A stretch of 11,004 bases of DNA from JBLIOB01 sp047639575 (GTDB lineage: Bacteria; Bacteroidota; Bacteroidia; Flavobacteriales_D; Parvicellaceae): NCBI GenBank assembly GCA_047639575.1, contig JBLIOB010000129.1, positions 1 through 11,004 of the forward strand. Direction: 5' to 3'. The translations under genes and the position numbers were made by a program. The number at the start of each line of letters is the position of its first letter. Within the stretch, counting starts at the first letter, position 1. Below the pieces are notes generated by a model, which saw only the letters and a program-made list of their open reading frames with translations, was not told the origin of the DNA and did no database searches. Below, piece after piece: positions 1-7,433 of the stretch.

Positions 1-2163
1 AAGAAGTCTGTCACCGTCAGTTTTTAAGACGTCCATATTGTCAGAAATAGTTAAAGTAGCTGTGTTGGCAGCGCCAGTAACAGAGATTAATACATCACAA
101 TTTCCATCTCCTGCATGATCAATATCTAAGTCTCCATCTAGAATGTTAATTTGACTTTGACCGGTCATATTGATTCTAGTAAAGTCTCCATCAACTACTG
201 TCATAGTGAGGTTTTCTTTTCCTCCACCAACAGTTCCAACGTTGATCTGGCTTGTATTGTTTGTTGTAAGTCTAATATCACTAGTGTTTCTTAATGGCTC
301 ATCCATATTCATGTTAAATTCACCAGAAATGTCAAGTCTAGATGTATTACTTAATATGAAATCAATGTCTGAATTATTAGAACGCGCGGTGTTATGATCA
401 ATTATCATATCTCCTGCCACATTGAAATCGGCTGCGTTGTTCAGTGTAACTCGGAATAAAGTACCGCCATCTTGGTCATGATTAAAATCCCCACCAATAT
501 TGATCGTCCCTGCATCCATTTGAATTTTGAAGTTTCCACCATCGTCATGATCAACATTGAAATCTCCGACTAAGGTCAGGGTTCCCCCTCCCATGAAAAG
601 TTCGTTTCCTGCTTCACCATTCCCACTGTCTAAATAATCCCAATCCAGATCGCCTGCAACATCAAGAGTAGCCGTCCCAGCCATTTCCAGTATACATAGA
701 CTAGTTTGATTGTTTACCGCAAGCCGTGTTAAATACAAGTCACCAGTAATGTCTACATCAGCCGTTCCGCTGACAATGAATTTAGTGTTGTTACTTGTAT
801 TAGCTGCAGAAACGGTTACATCCTGAATAACTTCAAGTGATCTAGTTGAATTAACTGTTAGTTCAGATACGTTTCCTGTTGAGTTTGAGATCGTACAGCT
901 ACAAATTAGGTGATCTGCGTCTGTTGCTCCTAAGGTCACTAATTCATTTATAACCACACTTGCTCCAATGTCAGGAATCTCCGCTGCTGTGCCTACACCC
1001 CAGGTTGCAATATCGTCCCAGTCTCCGCCAGTGCTGGCGATCGGTTGAAGATCAACCTCTGCGCTTACAGCATAGAAATCTCCAGCGGTTGCTGCTGGAA
1101 AAGCTGCTATTGGTTGGCTTTGAGATGAATATTCTGTAGCAAGCCAATTCGCAGATAAGACGCCACCAAAGGCACGGATTTCGTCTAAAGTTCCGTGAAA
1201 CCTATTTGCCGTTTCACCACCCGCAACTTCACCACCTATTGAAGAATTACCAGCATCAGCCGTTGCCGGAATCGTAGCCGTTGCGGTATTGGCAACAACA
1301 ACGCCATCTACATAGATTGTTCTTCTTGTGCCAGCCGCATCCTGAACAATAGCTACATGATACCAAGTGCCATTTGCAATTATCCCAACAGGCGAATCTA
1401 ATATAACAGGAGCAGTTCCTCTCATGTAAAACCGTAATCTCCCAGCTCCACCATCTCCTAAACTAAATGCAAAACCACCGGTGGGATTAGTTGCGTCATC
1501 ACAAAAAATTCGCTGCCCTAAACGGGTCACATCATTAGAATTGATCCATCCGGTAATCGTAAAACTTCCTGTTGAAATATTTGGAAAACTAGTTCCACTG
1601 TTTAATTCTAACCAATCATTGGGATCTTGAAAATCTTGACCGTCAGCGGTAAAACCATTTCCTGCCAAATTGGTAGAACCATTATTTGTTGAGTTATAAC
1701 CATTGCCACTATGGTCGTTTTCATCACCATGCAGGTGCCAAACACCATCGTATCCTGCAGACCATGTAGTTGTGGTTGATTGGTCAGTGACAATTGTACT
1801 CTTGCCATATAACATATGAATGGCTACATCAGTTCCATTCGTTATGGATGGAATTTTGACCCATGCGACATATTCACCGGTTACACTGTTATAATTCTCT
1901 AATTGAAAATCTAGAAGATTGGCTTGTGCGTCACAAAATATGATGTCAAATCCACTTGCGCTTTGCACTTTTCCAGCTCCTGCAGTAAGGTCGGCATCCG
2001 TGTGACTTATAAGCACAGGGAAATCTGTATGAGGTCCCCCTGTTATTTGCGCTCCGTCAATTGTCAAGATCTTTTTATATGTGAAATTACAAGTTGATGC
2101 TGATTGGGCAAATGTGGTAGAAATCACTAGGCAACAAAGTAACGTAGTAAAAAAATATTTCAT
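1..2163 (-). CDS. Secreted DUF2341/LamG surface protein with beta-repeat tail (C-terminus cut off by window edge)
   Basis: An uninterrupted reading frame of 721 codons runs from ATG at 2163 to the window edge; no stop is seen, so the C-terminus is missing. Residues 1-19 form a signal peptide (MKY start, hydrophobic core, TTFA before Q20), so the protein is exported. Residues about 28-122 match the DUF2341 pattern (DFPVLI, GFDIIF, WVKIP, MLYG). Residues about 138-348 look like a LamG/concanavalin A-like jellyroll (start VWHLHGD...HSGNG, then WYHVAIVQD, IYVDG, and closing LDEIRAF). Residues 376-412 carry the W-D-x-x-T-W...P-D-x-x-A-x-V-V-I pattern that often precedes beta-helical regions in Bacteroidota surface proteins. 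From about 470 onward, degenerate repeats of about 25-30 residues contain [VI]-x-G-D-[FLM], several followed by D-H-D-like acidic runs. Likely role is adhesion or glycan binding at the cell surface; secretion by the type IX system with a C-terminal sorting domain is an inference, since that end is not visible. No enzyme active site was recognised. Confidence 0.85.
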   Translation of the reverse strand, partial: MKYFFTTLLCCLVISTTFAQSASTCNFTYKKILTIDGAQITGGPHTDFPVLISHTDADLTAGAGKVQSASGFDIIFCDAQANLLDFQLENYNSVTGEYVAWVKIPSITNGTDVAIHMLYGKSTIVTDQSTTTTWSAGYDGVWHLHGDENDHSGNGYNSTNNGSTNLAGNGFTADGQDFQDPNDWLELNSGTSFPNISTGSFTITGWINSNDVTRLGQRIFCDDATNPTGGFAFSLGDGGAGRLRFYMRGTAPVILDSPVGIIANGTWYHVAIVQDAAGTRRTIYVDGVVVANTATATIPATADAGNSSIGGEVAGGETANRFHGTLDEIRAFGGVLSANWLATEYSSQSQPIAAFPAATAGDFYAVSAEVDLQPIASTGGDWDDIATWGVGTAAEIPDIGASVVINELVTLGATDADHLICSCTISNSTGNVSELTVNSTRSLEVIQDVTVSAANTSNNTKFIVSGTADVDITGDLYLTRLAVNNQTSLCILEMAGTATLDVAGDLDWDYLDSGNGEAGNELFMGGGTLTLVGDFNVDHDDGGNFKIQMDAGTINIGGDFNHDQDGGTLFRVTLNNAADFNVAGDMIIDHNTARSNNSDIDFILSNTSRLDISGEFNMNMDEPLRNTSDIRLTTNNTSQINVGTVGGGKENLTMTVVDGDFTRINMTGQSQINILDGDLDIDHAGDGNCDVLISVTGAANTATLTISDNMDVLKTDGDRLL

Positions 2164-2471
2164 TCTATGGGGTTTACTTTTAGACAAGTAAGAAATTCAA
2201 TTACCTGAACTATCTAATGTGTAATATACACATTATGAGTGAAGTGAACGTTGAAAAACAATGTAACTCTTCAAAACTCTATCACACTTCTGTCTGTTCA
2301 CTTGAAATTGCTGGCGAGCTTAATTTCGGACAAGGGATATTAAATCCTGATTTACTATTACGCTCATTTGCGGGGTTAACATAGTTAAGGTTTCATTTTC
2401 AAGTATCAAAAGTTAACAATGATCGAAAAAATTGACCATTCGGATCATAGAAAAGACGAAATGCTCCTTTT
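2164..2471. other. Intergenic region between acyltransferase and surface-protein genes
   Basis: This 308-bp stretch holds the upstream region of the DUF2341 protein gene and the downstream region of the acyltransferase gene. It contains a perfect dyad at 2215-2235 and most of a hairpin at 2444-2478. A 49-codon plus-strand frame at 2235-2384 is present but has no recognisable motif, no ribosome binding site and no support from its neighbours, so I do not call it a gene. I could not pick out a convincing TAnnTTTG promoter box for the surface-protein gene, and the 15 bases before its start contain no Shine-Dalgarno motif, which is normal in Bacteroidota. Confidence 0.6.
2215..2235. promoter_or_regulatory. 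Perfect 9+3+9 dyad upstream of the surface-protein gene (candidate operator)
   Basis: Arms TAATGTGTA and TACACATTA are exact reverse complements separated by ATA. The dyad sits 52-72 bp before the ATG at 2163. The short spacer and the 21-bp AT-rich symmetry fit a dimeric DNA-binding regulator better than an RNA terminator, because there is no T-run after it in the minus direction. The cognate regulator is unknown. A chance near-palindrome in AT-rich DNA is the alternative, though 9 matched pairs make this less likely. Confidence 0.45.
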
Positions 2472-2478
2472 CTATGAT
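2444..2478 (-). terminator. 12-bp-arm hairpin straddling the acyltransferase stop codon
   Basis: ATCATAGAAAAG (2444-2455) and CTTTTCTATGAT (2467-2478) are exact reverse complements around an 11-nt loop. The acyltransferase stop codon (TAG on the minus strand, 2472-2474) lies inside the first-transcribed arm. A run of six U residues follows in the minus-strand RNA (bases 2431-2426), but only about 12 nt beyond the stem, so it is not a textbook intrinsic terminator. The position at the end of the pheT-acyltransferase unit makes termination or 3'-end protection of the mRNA the most likely role. Confidence 0.5.
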
Positions 2479-3803
2479 GAAAATATTATGTCTATGGTTG
2501 AAGAAATTTGACTTTTAAGGCAAAGAATCTCCATTAGCTCAGAATTTTTCTGTTTTCTCATTGAGTTATACCGCATTTTTCCAGTCGTTTTTAAGAAATG
2601 AACCCAATACTTTAAAGAAAAATAGCCCAAGAAAGGCATCGCGATAAAGCAAGCCAGACCAGCTTCCCAGCCAAAAACGCATAAAATGGTGTTAGAAACG
2701 ATCATATGATATAGGAAGTAGATTATACTTCCCCCAAGCATTTTTATCGAGCTATGAAAATGGTCATCTTTAATCTTATTTTTTACCAACCACTCTGGTA
2801 ATTTAAATGGAAGGTAATTGTAAAGAACTCCTACTAAATGAATGGGAGCTAAAACAATCAAGAATAGTAGACTTAGAATGTTGTTGTAGTAGTCAGCAGA
2901 AAAAAGGTGGTACTTCAATTTTAATGATTCAGTTTTAGTTTTGATGGAAGCAACGTTATTTTTCAACTTTTCAGCTTCCTCAGGATTATGAGGGATCCAC
3001 GCCTCAATTTTCTGAATGAAATGTTGCCCGGCAGCTATTTCGTTAGTGAGATCATCTTTTTCAAGTCTAGCGTGCTTAAGCAACTGTTTGTGGCAGACTA
3101 ATCTACATTCCTCAATTGTATCGTAATATTGTTTGTTAGATATATTAATGATAAGCTTACTGATTTCAGCTTGCATTTTATCCTTTAACGCATTAAATGC
3201 CTTCCCTTCATTTTCGTAATAAAGTTCCTTGTAATCCGATATGGCAATAGGTTTTCCGTAATTGATCAAGCAACTACTATACATTTTAGTATGATGTGAG
3301 TAATTTACTCCGACAGGAATAACTTGAACATCTAAACTAAAATCATATTTAGATTCAGCGCCAAAAGCAACTCTAGAAACCCCTTTTTTTAATCCTCGAA
3401 GTGATTTTTTATTTTGCTGGTTTCCTTCAGGGAACATTATTAGTCCTTGATTGTGTTTTAAAATTCGATAACAGTTATTGAAGATTTCTTCATTCTTTTC
3501 TAAGCTGTCTTTCCCATCTCTTTGACGATAAACGGGCATCATTTTGAGCCACTTGAAAATAGACTTAATGGTCTTTTTCTTAAAAACATCTGCACGAACT
3601 AAGAAATGAATCTGTTTTACGCGAACGGTAGCAACTAGCACTGGGTCCATAAATGCGCTTTGGTGATTTGGAGCATATATTATCGGCTTACCAATAGGAA
3701 GGTTTACCTCTCCGTTACGTTGAAATTTTTTGTAAAACCCAATTATCCCGCTTATTACTATTAATCGGGCTATAAAATATGCTGGTGACCAATTAAGTAT
3801 CAT
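2472..3803 (-). CDS. PlsC-like 1-acyl-glycerol-3-phosphate/glycerophosphate acyltransferase, membrane protein
   Basis: A 443-residue protein of the LPLAT/PlsC acyltransferase superfamily, expected to move a fatty acyl group onto glycerol phosphate or lysophosphatidate in phospholipid synthesis at the inner membrane. The conserved blocks are visible in order: N-H47-Q-S-A-F-M-D53-P (block I), V-Y-R93-Q-R (block II), F-P-E126-G127 (block III) and V-I-P-V-G (161-165, block IV). The spacing between catalytic His and Asp is five residues rather than the usual four, as I recall for Gpt2/Sct1-like and some Bacteroidota members. Beyond the roughly 220-residue acyltransferase core, a hydrophilic helical part (about 225-300) is followed by hydrophobic segments near 307-330 and 355-395, so the C-terminal half should be membrane-embedded. 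This makes it much longer than simple PlsC proteins (about 240 residues). Its ATG overlaps the pheT stop as ATGA, implying translational coupling. The exact acyl acceptor cannot be read from the sequence. Confidence 0.85.
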   Translation of the reverse strand: MILNWSPAYFIARLIVISGIIGFYKKFQRNGEVNLPIGKPIIYAPNHQSAFMDPVLVATVRVKQIHFLVRADVFKKKTIKSIFKWLKMMPVYRQRDGKDSLEKNEEIFNNCYRILKHNQGLIMFPEGNQQNKKSLRGLKKGVSRVAFGAESKYDFSLDVQVIPVGVNYSHHTKMYSSCLINYGKPIAISDYKELYYENEGKAFNALKDKMQAEISKLIINISNKQYYDTIEECRLVCHKQLLKHARLEKDDLTNEIAAGQHFIQKIEAWIPHNPEEAEKLKNNVASIKTKTESLKLKYHLFSADYYNNILSLLFLIVLAPIHLVGVLYNYLPFKLPEWLVKNKIKDDHFHSSIKMLGGSIIYFLYHMIVSNTILCVFGWEAGLACFIAMPFLGYFSLKYWVHFLKTTGKMRYNSMRKQKNSELMEILCLKSQISSTIDIIFSS

Positions 3804-6238
3804 CTGAGCTCTGCGCCTAGGCGCTCTTCCAATTGTTTTTGAATCGTTTTCATGATTCCATCAATCTTACTATCCTGCAGCGTTGCTTCACTATCTTGTA
3901 AAATGAATTTCACCGCATAAGATTTTTTTCCTTCAGCCAAATTCTTTCCTTCGTAAACATCAAAAAGGTCGATTTCTTTTAAAAGTTGCTTTTCCGATTT
4001 TCGAGCAATTTCTTCTATCTGAGCAAACTGAACTGATGAATCAATTAATAAAGACAAATCTCTTCGAACCGCTGGATACTTCGTCATCGGTTTAAACTTG
4101 GTTTTATTCAGCTTCATCAATTCTAAAACAACATTCCAATTAATCTCAGCATAGTAAACTGGCTGGTTGATTCCAAATGATTTTAGTAATTCAGATTTAA
4201 CCCATCCGATGTCAGCGACTTTCTTTTTAGCGATGGTAAGTTCTATGCCGTCCTGCATTAGCTCGTTAGAAGTGGACTTCGTCTGTAAGTTTTTTAATAT
4301 TCCAAGTCTAGATAAAACTGATTCAACCGCTCCTTTGGCTGCATAAAATGAAACCTGTTGATTTGGAGAATTCCATCTTTCGGATTCGGATTGGCCAGTT
4401 AAGAAAATGGATAAATAGGAAGTTTCCTCAAATCCATCATTCCTTTTAAAGTAAACATTCCCGAACTCATACAATTTTAAGTCAGAAGATCTTCTGTTGA
4501 TGTTGTACGATATCGACTCAAGCCCAGAGAAGATCAAAGATTGTCTCAACACACCTAGGTCTATACTAAGGGGGTTAAGCATTTTTACATTCCAATCTGG
4601 ATTAATATGTTTAGCGTTTGCCAATGAAGCGTAGCTTTCTTTCGTTAAAGAGTTAGACATTGCCTCAGCAAATCCGTTAGAAGTCAATAAATCAGAAACG
4701 ATATTCTGTAGTTTCTCTTTATCTGGTTTTACACCATATGATAGAGATGAATTTACATGATCTGGAATCGGGATGTTGTTAAAACCGTAAATTCTCATTA
4801 CTTCTTCTATCACATCAATTTCTCTGGTAACATCAACTCTGTAAGGGGGGACGGTTATGGCAAGAGTGTGATCATTTTTAGAAATGATCTTAATGTCTAA
4901 CCATGATAATATGTCTTCTACCGCATTTGCTTCAATCTCAATTCCTGCTATTGAATTAAGTCTATTTAAATCGAGTGTTACGTTAAAGCCTTCAATTTCT
5001 TTTGGATAGAGATCAACTATTTTAGATGCTTCACCGCCCGCAATTTCTATAATCAACAGAGCAGCTCTTTTTAAACAATAAGTAACCAGATTAACGTCTA
5101 TTCCACGTTCGAACCTGAAAGAAGCGTCTGTGTTCAAGCCGTGTCTTTTTGCCGTTTTTCTTACCGCAATAGGATTGAAGTACGCGCTCTCTAAAAAGAT
5201 AGCAGTTGTATCATCGGTTACGCCAGAATCAATTCCGCCAAATACTCCCGCAATGCACATTCCATCGGCTTCATTGCAGATCATTAAATCATTAGCGTCT
5301 AGTTCTCGTGAAACTTCATCTAGTGTTGTAAACTTAGACTTCGCAGGAAGCTTCTGAACAATGATTTTGTTTCCTTTTACTTTTTGTAAATCAAAAGCAT
5401 GAAGCGGCTGACCTAATTCATGAAGCACGAAATTTGTTGCATCAACCACATTGTTAATTGGCTTAAGTCCAATTGATATTAATCTCTTTTGCAACCATTC
5501 TGGAGACTGGTTAACTTTTAACCCGGTTACGGTTAGGCCTGCATATCTGGGGCAGGCGTCCTCATCTTTCACTTCTACTTGAACTTTACAAGTAGAAAGT
5601 GGGCTAAAACTATCTACTGAAGGCCAATTCAGAACTGAAGCTTCTTCAATTTTCCCTTGGTGCTTTAACGCACAAAGTAGATCTCTTGCAACTCCAATGT
5701 GGCTCATTCCGTCAGCACGGTTAGGGGTAAGCCCAATCTCGAATTGGATGTCGTCTTCTACGTTAAAAAATTCACTGGCTAGTGTGCCTACAGCAGCAGT
5801 TTCATCAAGAACCATGATTCCATCATGCCCTTTACCTAACCCAATTTCATCTTCTGCGCAGATCATTCCGTTTGATTCTACACCTCGAATTTTTGATTTT
5901 TTAATTTTGAATGGCTCTCCTTCAGAAGGGTGAATAATTGTGCCATTGGTAGCAACTACCACTTTTTGTCCAGCTTCTACATTCGGAGCTCCGCACACGA
6001 TTTGTACCGGGGCTTCTCCTCCTAAATCAACAGTTGTCACATTTAAACGGTCAGCATCCGCATGTTTTTCTTTAGAGAGAACTTTTCCTATCACTAACCC
6101 TTTCAGTCCGCCAGGTACAGATTCCGTGATATGAACTTTTTCAACTTCAAGTCCGGTATCGGTTAAAGTTTTAGACATCTCTTCGGCCGAGATGTCAGTG
6201 TTAATGTATGATTTTAACCAGCTGTAGGAAATCTTCAT
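3800..6238 (-). CDS. pheT: Phenylalanine--tRNA ligase beta subunit
   Basis: An 812-residue protein, the normal full length for bacterial PheT, which joins PheS in an alpha2-beta2 enzyme that charges tRNA-Phe in the cytoplasm. Domains in order: N-terminal MKISYSWLK segment; EMAP/OB-type tRNA-binding domain at about 42-155 (GKVLSKEKHADADRLNV); B3/4 editing domain at about 215-395 (INNVVDATNFVLHELGQPLHAFDL at 261-284); B5 DNA-binding-like domain at about 415-490 (PPYRVDVTREIDVIEEVMR); catalytic-like B6/B7 core at about 500-700 (LNPLSIDLGVLRQSL, LYEFGNVYF); and FDX-ACB anticodon-binding domain at 719-812 (YPAVRRDLSLL, LFDVYEGKNL, KSYAVKF). The ATG at 6238 gives the canonical N-terminus. pheS is not in the window, so the two chains are encoded apart. 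A promoter-like box lies just upstream, and the next gene overlaps the stop codon by 4 nt. Confidence 0.98.
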   Translation of the reverse strand: MKISYSWLKSYINTDISAEEMSKTLTDTGLEVEKVHITESVPGGLKGLVIGKVLSKEKHADADRLNVTTVDLGGEAPVQIVCGAPNVEAGQKVVVATNGTIIHPSEGEPFKIKKSKIRGVESNGMICAEDEIGLGKGHDGIMVLDETAAVGTLASEFFNVEDDIQFEIGLTPNRADGMSHIGVARDLLCALKHQGKIEEASVLNWPSVDSFSPLSTCKVQVEVKDEDACPRYAGLTVTGLKVNQSPEWLQKRLISIGLKPINNVVDATNFVLHELGQPLHAFDLQKVKGNKIIVQKLPAKSKFTTLDEVSRELDANDLMICNEADGMCIAGVFGGIDSGVTDDTTAIFLESAYFNPIAVRKTAKRHGLNTDASFRFERGIDVNLVTYCLKRAALLIIEIAGGEASKIVDLYPKEIEGFNVTLDLNRLNSIAGIEIEANAVEDILSWLDIKIISKNDHTLAITVPPYRVDVTREIDVIEEVMRIYGFNNIPIPDHVNSSLSYGVKPDKEKLQNIVSDLLTSNGFAEAMSNSLTKESYASLANAKHINPDWNVKMLNPLSIDLGVLRQSLIFSGLESISYNINRRSSDLKLYEFGNVYFKRNDGFEETSYLSIFLTGQSESERWNSPNQQVSFYAAKGAVESVLSRLGILKNLQTKSTSNELMQDGIELTIAKKKVADIGWVKSELLKSFGINQPVYYAEINWNVVLELMKLNKTKFKPMTKYPAVRRDLSLLIDSSVQFAQIEEIARKSEKQLLKEIDLFDVYEGKNLAEGKKSYAVKFILQDSEATLQDSKIDGIMKTIQKQLEERLGAELR

Positions 6239-6256
6239 TTCTCAAAAATTAAGCAG

Positions 6257-6264
6257 CAAAAATA
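6257..6264 (-). promoter_or_regulatory. Candidate Bacteroidota -7 box for pheT
   Basis: On the minus strand this reads TATTTTTG, a full match to the TAnnTTTG element recognised by the Bacteroidota primary sigma factor. It ends 18 bases before the pheT ATG, so transcription would start about 10-15 bases before the start codon. No exact TTG -33 element was found at the usual distance. The 130-bp gap (6239-6368) otherwise holds only short weak dyads and no clear terminator for the upstream operon. Confidence 0.45.
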
Positions 6265-6368
6265 GGGTATTATTCTCGAATTACCATTTTGAGAATGGCG
6301 AAAAAGCGCAACTGCAATCAGGAAGGAGCTGTAACTACAGAAATTGAGGATTGATTGAATGATTAAGC

Positions 6369-7433
6369 TTATTTCGATTTAAAAACAGCTGTACCACTTA
6401 GCTTAGCTGGCTTGGGTTTTGTTAGCATTTTTTCCAGATGTAATCTTAAGACTTGGCCCATGTTTTTACAATTTGTAAATTCCTCCGTGATGTGGTGAGA
6501 ATTAAGTTCTGAAATTGCTATTTGCGTTTTTTCCGGAGTGGAAATTTCATCATTTACAATACAATCCATTAATTCCGAAATCTTCACACGAGCAGCGTTA
6601 TATCGCTTTTTCATTAGTGTTCGCTCTTCATATTGGTATTGCCTTACGGTTTCAGGTGTCATTACTTCAACACAGAAATCGATTATGGGGTTATTTTCTT
6701 TGAAAAATTGAGGCAGATACATTTTTAATCGGCCTTCAAAACACTGCTGATCAAAATCTATTGCTCGAACTCTGTATTGCTCCTCTTCAAAATCGGGCGT
6801 CACATCAATAACGTAATTGTAAGATCTCATGTCACCAAGTAGACGCACGAAACAACGTTCATTAAATTTTACAAATTCTTTGGCCAACCTAACTTTGTTG
6901 AAGTTTGGTAAATGAAAATAATTTGAAATAAAAGCATCTCCAGGTATGCCTGCAATATGCTCTTCAATCAGCGAATTGTCATCCACCATAAAGTTTATTC
7001 TATTCGGAGAAAGCGCGTGTTCTAATTCCAACCCATATACTCTGGATGCATCTGCTACTTTAATGTAGAAATAATCATAATTATCATTAAACTGATTAAC
7101 TATTCTAACTCTGAAAGGTTTGGAGTTTCCGAAGTGGCAATAGTCAATTCGATCTACCGTTAAGTGCTCCATTACCGTTAAGTCACCATCAGTTTTGAGC
7201 AATGCATAAATAGCCGTTAGCCCTTCATTTAAGGCTTTTTGAGTTTCAGTATCATACATTACGGTTTCCCATAAAGTATCTACACCCGCCTTGTCAAATA
7301 AAGGAAACCCGTCTTGATAGTGAAGAAGGTCTTTGTAAGAAACAGGTAAGTTTATTTCCCGGTCGTATTTTTCAAGGAACAACCTTAAATCCTTACTTAT
7401 AGGATAAAATGGTTTCTTTTTTGAGATTTCCAT
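6369..7433 (-). CDS. Uncharacterised protein with kinase-like signature, last gene of the lipid A operon
   Basis: A 354-residue soluble-looking protein (no signal peptide or membrane segment) that I do not recognise as a named family. Its middle carries residues spaced like a protein kinase/aminoglycoside phosphotransferase fold: F-Y-I-K125-V-A (beta3 lysine), E136/E138 a few residues on (helix C glutamate), LIEEHIAGIPGD at 155-166 (hinge-like), G200-D201-M-R-S-Y-N206-Y-V-I-D (catalytic-loop D-x4-N), and A-I-D226-F-D228 (metal-binding DFG-like). A classical Gly-rich loop is not obvious; FGNSKPF (101-107) lies where it might be. Residues 1-95 and about 260-340 are helical, charged extensions. 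The ATG shares one base with the lpxA stop (TAATG), with AGAGGA about 9 bases upstream, so it is co-expressed with lpxA. By analogy with KdkA and WaaP, which are kinase-like LPS enzymes, phosphorylation of a lipid A or core sugar is possible. This is inference; a protein kinase, small-molecule kinase or pseudokinase is equally open. Confidence 0.8.
   Translation of the reverse strand: MEISKKKPFYPISKDLRLFLEKYDREINLPVSYKDLLHYQDGFPLFDKAGVDTLWETVMYDTETQKALNEGLTAIYALLKTDGDLTVMEHLTVDRIDYCHFGNSKPFRVRIVNQFNDNYDYFYIKVADASRVYGLELEHALSPNRINFMVDDNSLIEEHIAGIPGDAFISNYFHLPNFNKVRLAKEFVKFNERCFVRLLGDMRSYNYVIDVTPDFEEEQYRVRAIDFDQQCFEGRLKMYLPQFFKENNPIIDFCVEVMTPETVRQYQYEERTLMKKRYNAARVKISELMDCIVNDEISTPEKTQIAISELNSHHITEEFTNCKNMGQVLRLHLEKMLTKPKPAKLSGTAVFKSK

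Noticed and set aside
170..397. Plus-strand frame opposite the surface-protein repeats
   Set aside because: Antisense shadow of a clearly coding frame with a signal peptide and recognisable domains.
1..753. Surface-protein repeats as a CRISPR array or DNA tandem repeat
   Set aside because: The periodicity is at the protein level with diverged DNA; no identical DNA repeats were seen.
1608..1808. Minus-strand 66-codon frame
   Set aside because: It lies wholly inside the LamG part of the surface-protein gene in a different frame and its translation looks like no known protein.
2242..2303. Inverted repeat AAGTGAAC / GTTCACTT
   Set aside because: Eight-bp arms with a 46-base loop; too far apart to be a convincing hairpin, and it overlaps nothing else meaningful.
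2235..2384. Plus-strand 49-codon open frame in the intergenic region
   Set aside because: No ribosome binding site, motif or neighbour supports it, its ATG begins inside the 9+3+9 dyad, and frames of this size are expected by chance.
5130..6134. Three plus-strand frames (5130-5357, 5697-5933, 5940-6134) opposite pheT
   Set aside because: Antisense shadows of conserved pheT domains; composition is Ser/Pro-rich as expected from reversed codons.
6284..6340. Short dyads CCATT/AATGG (6284-6298) and CTGTA/TACAG (6329-6340) as terminators of the lipid A operon
   Set aside because: Stems of only 5 bp and no U-run after them; compatible with chance.
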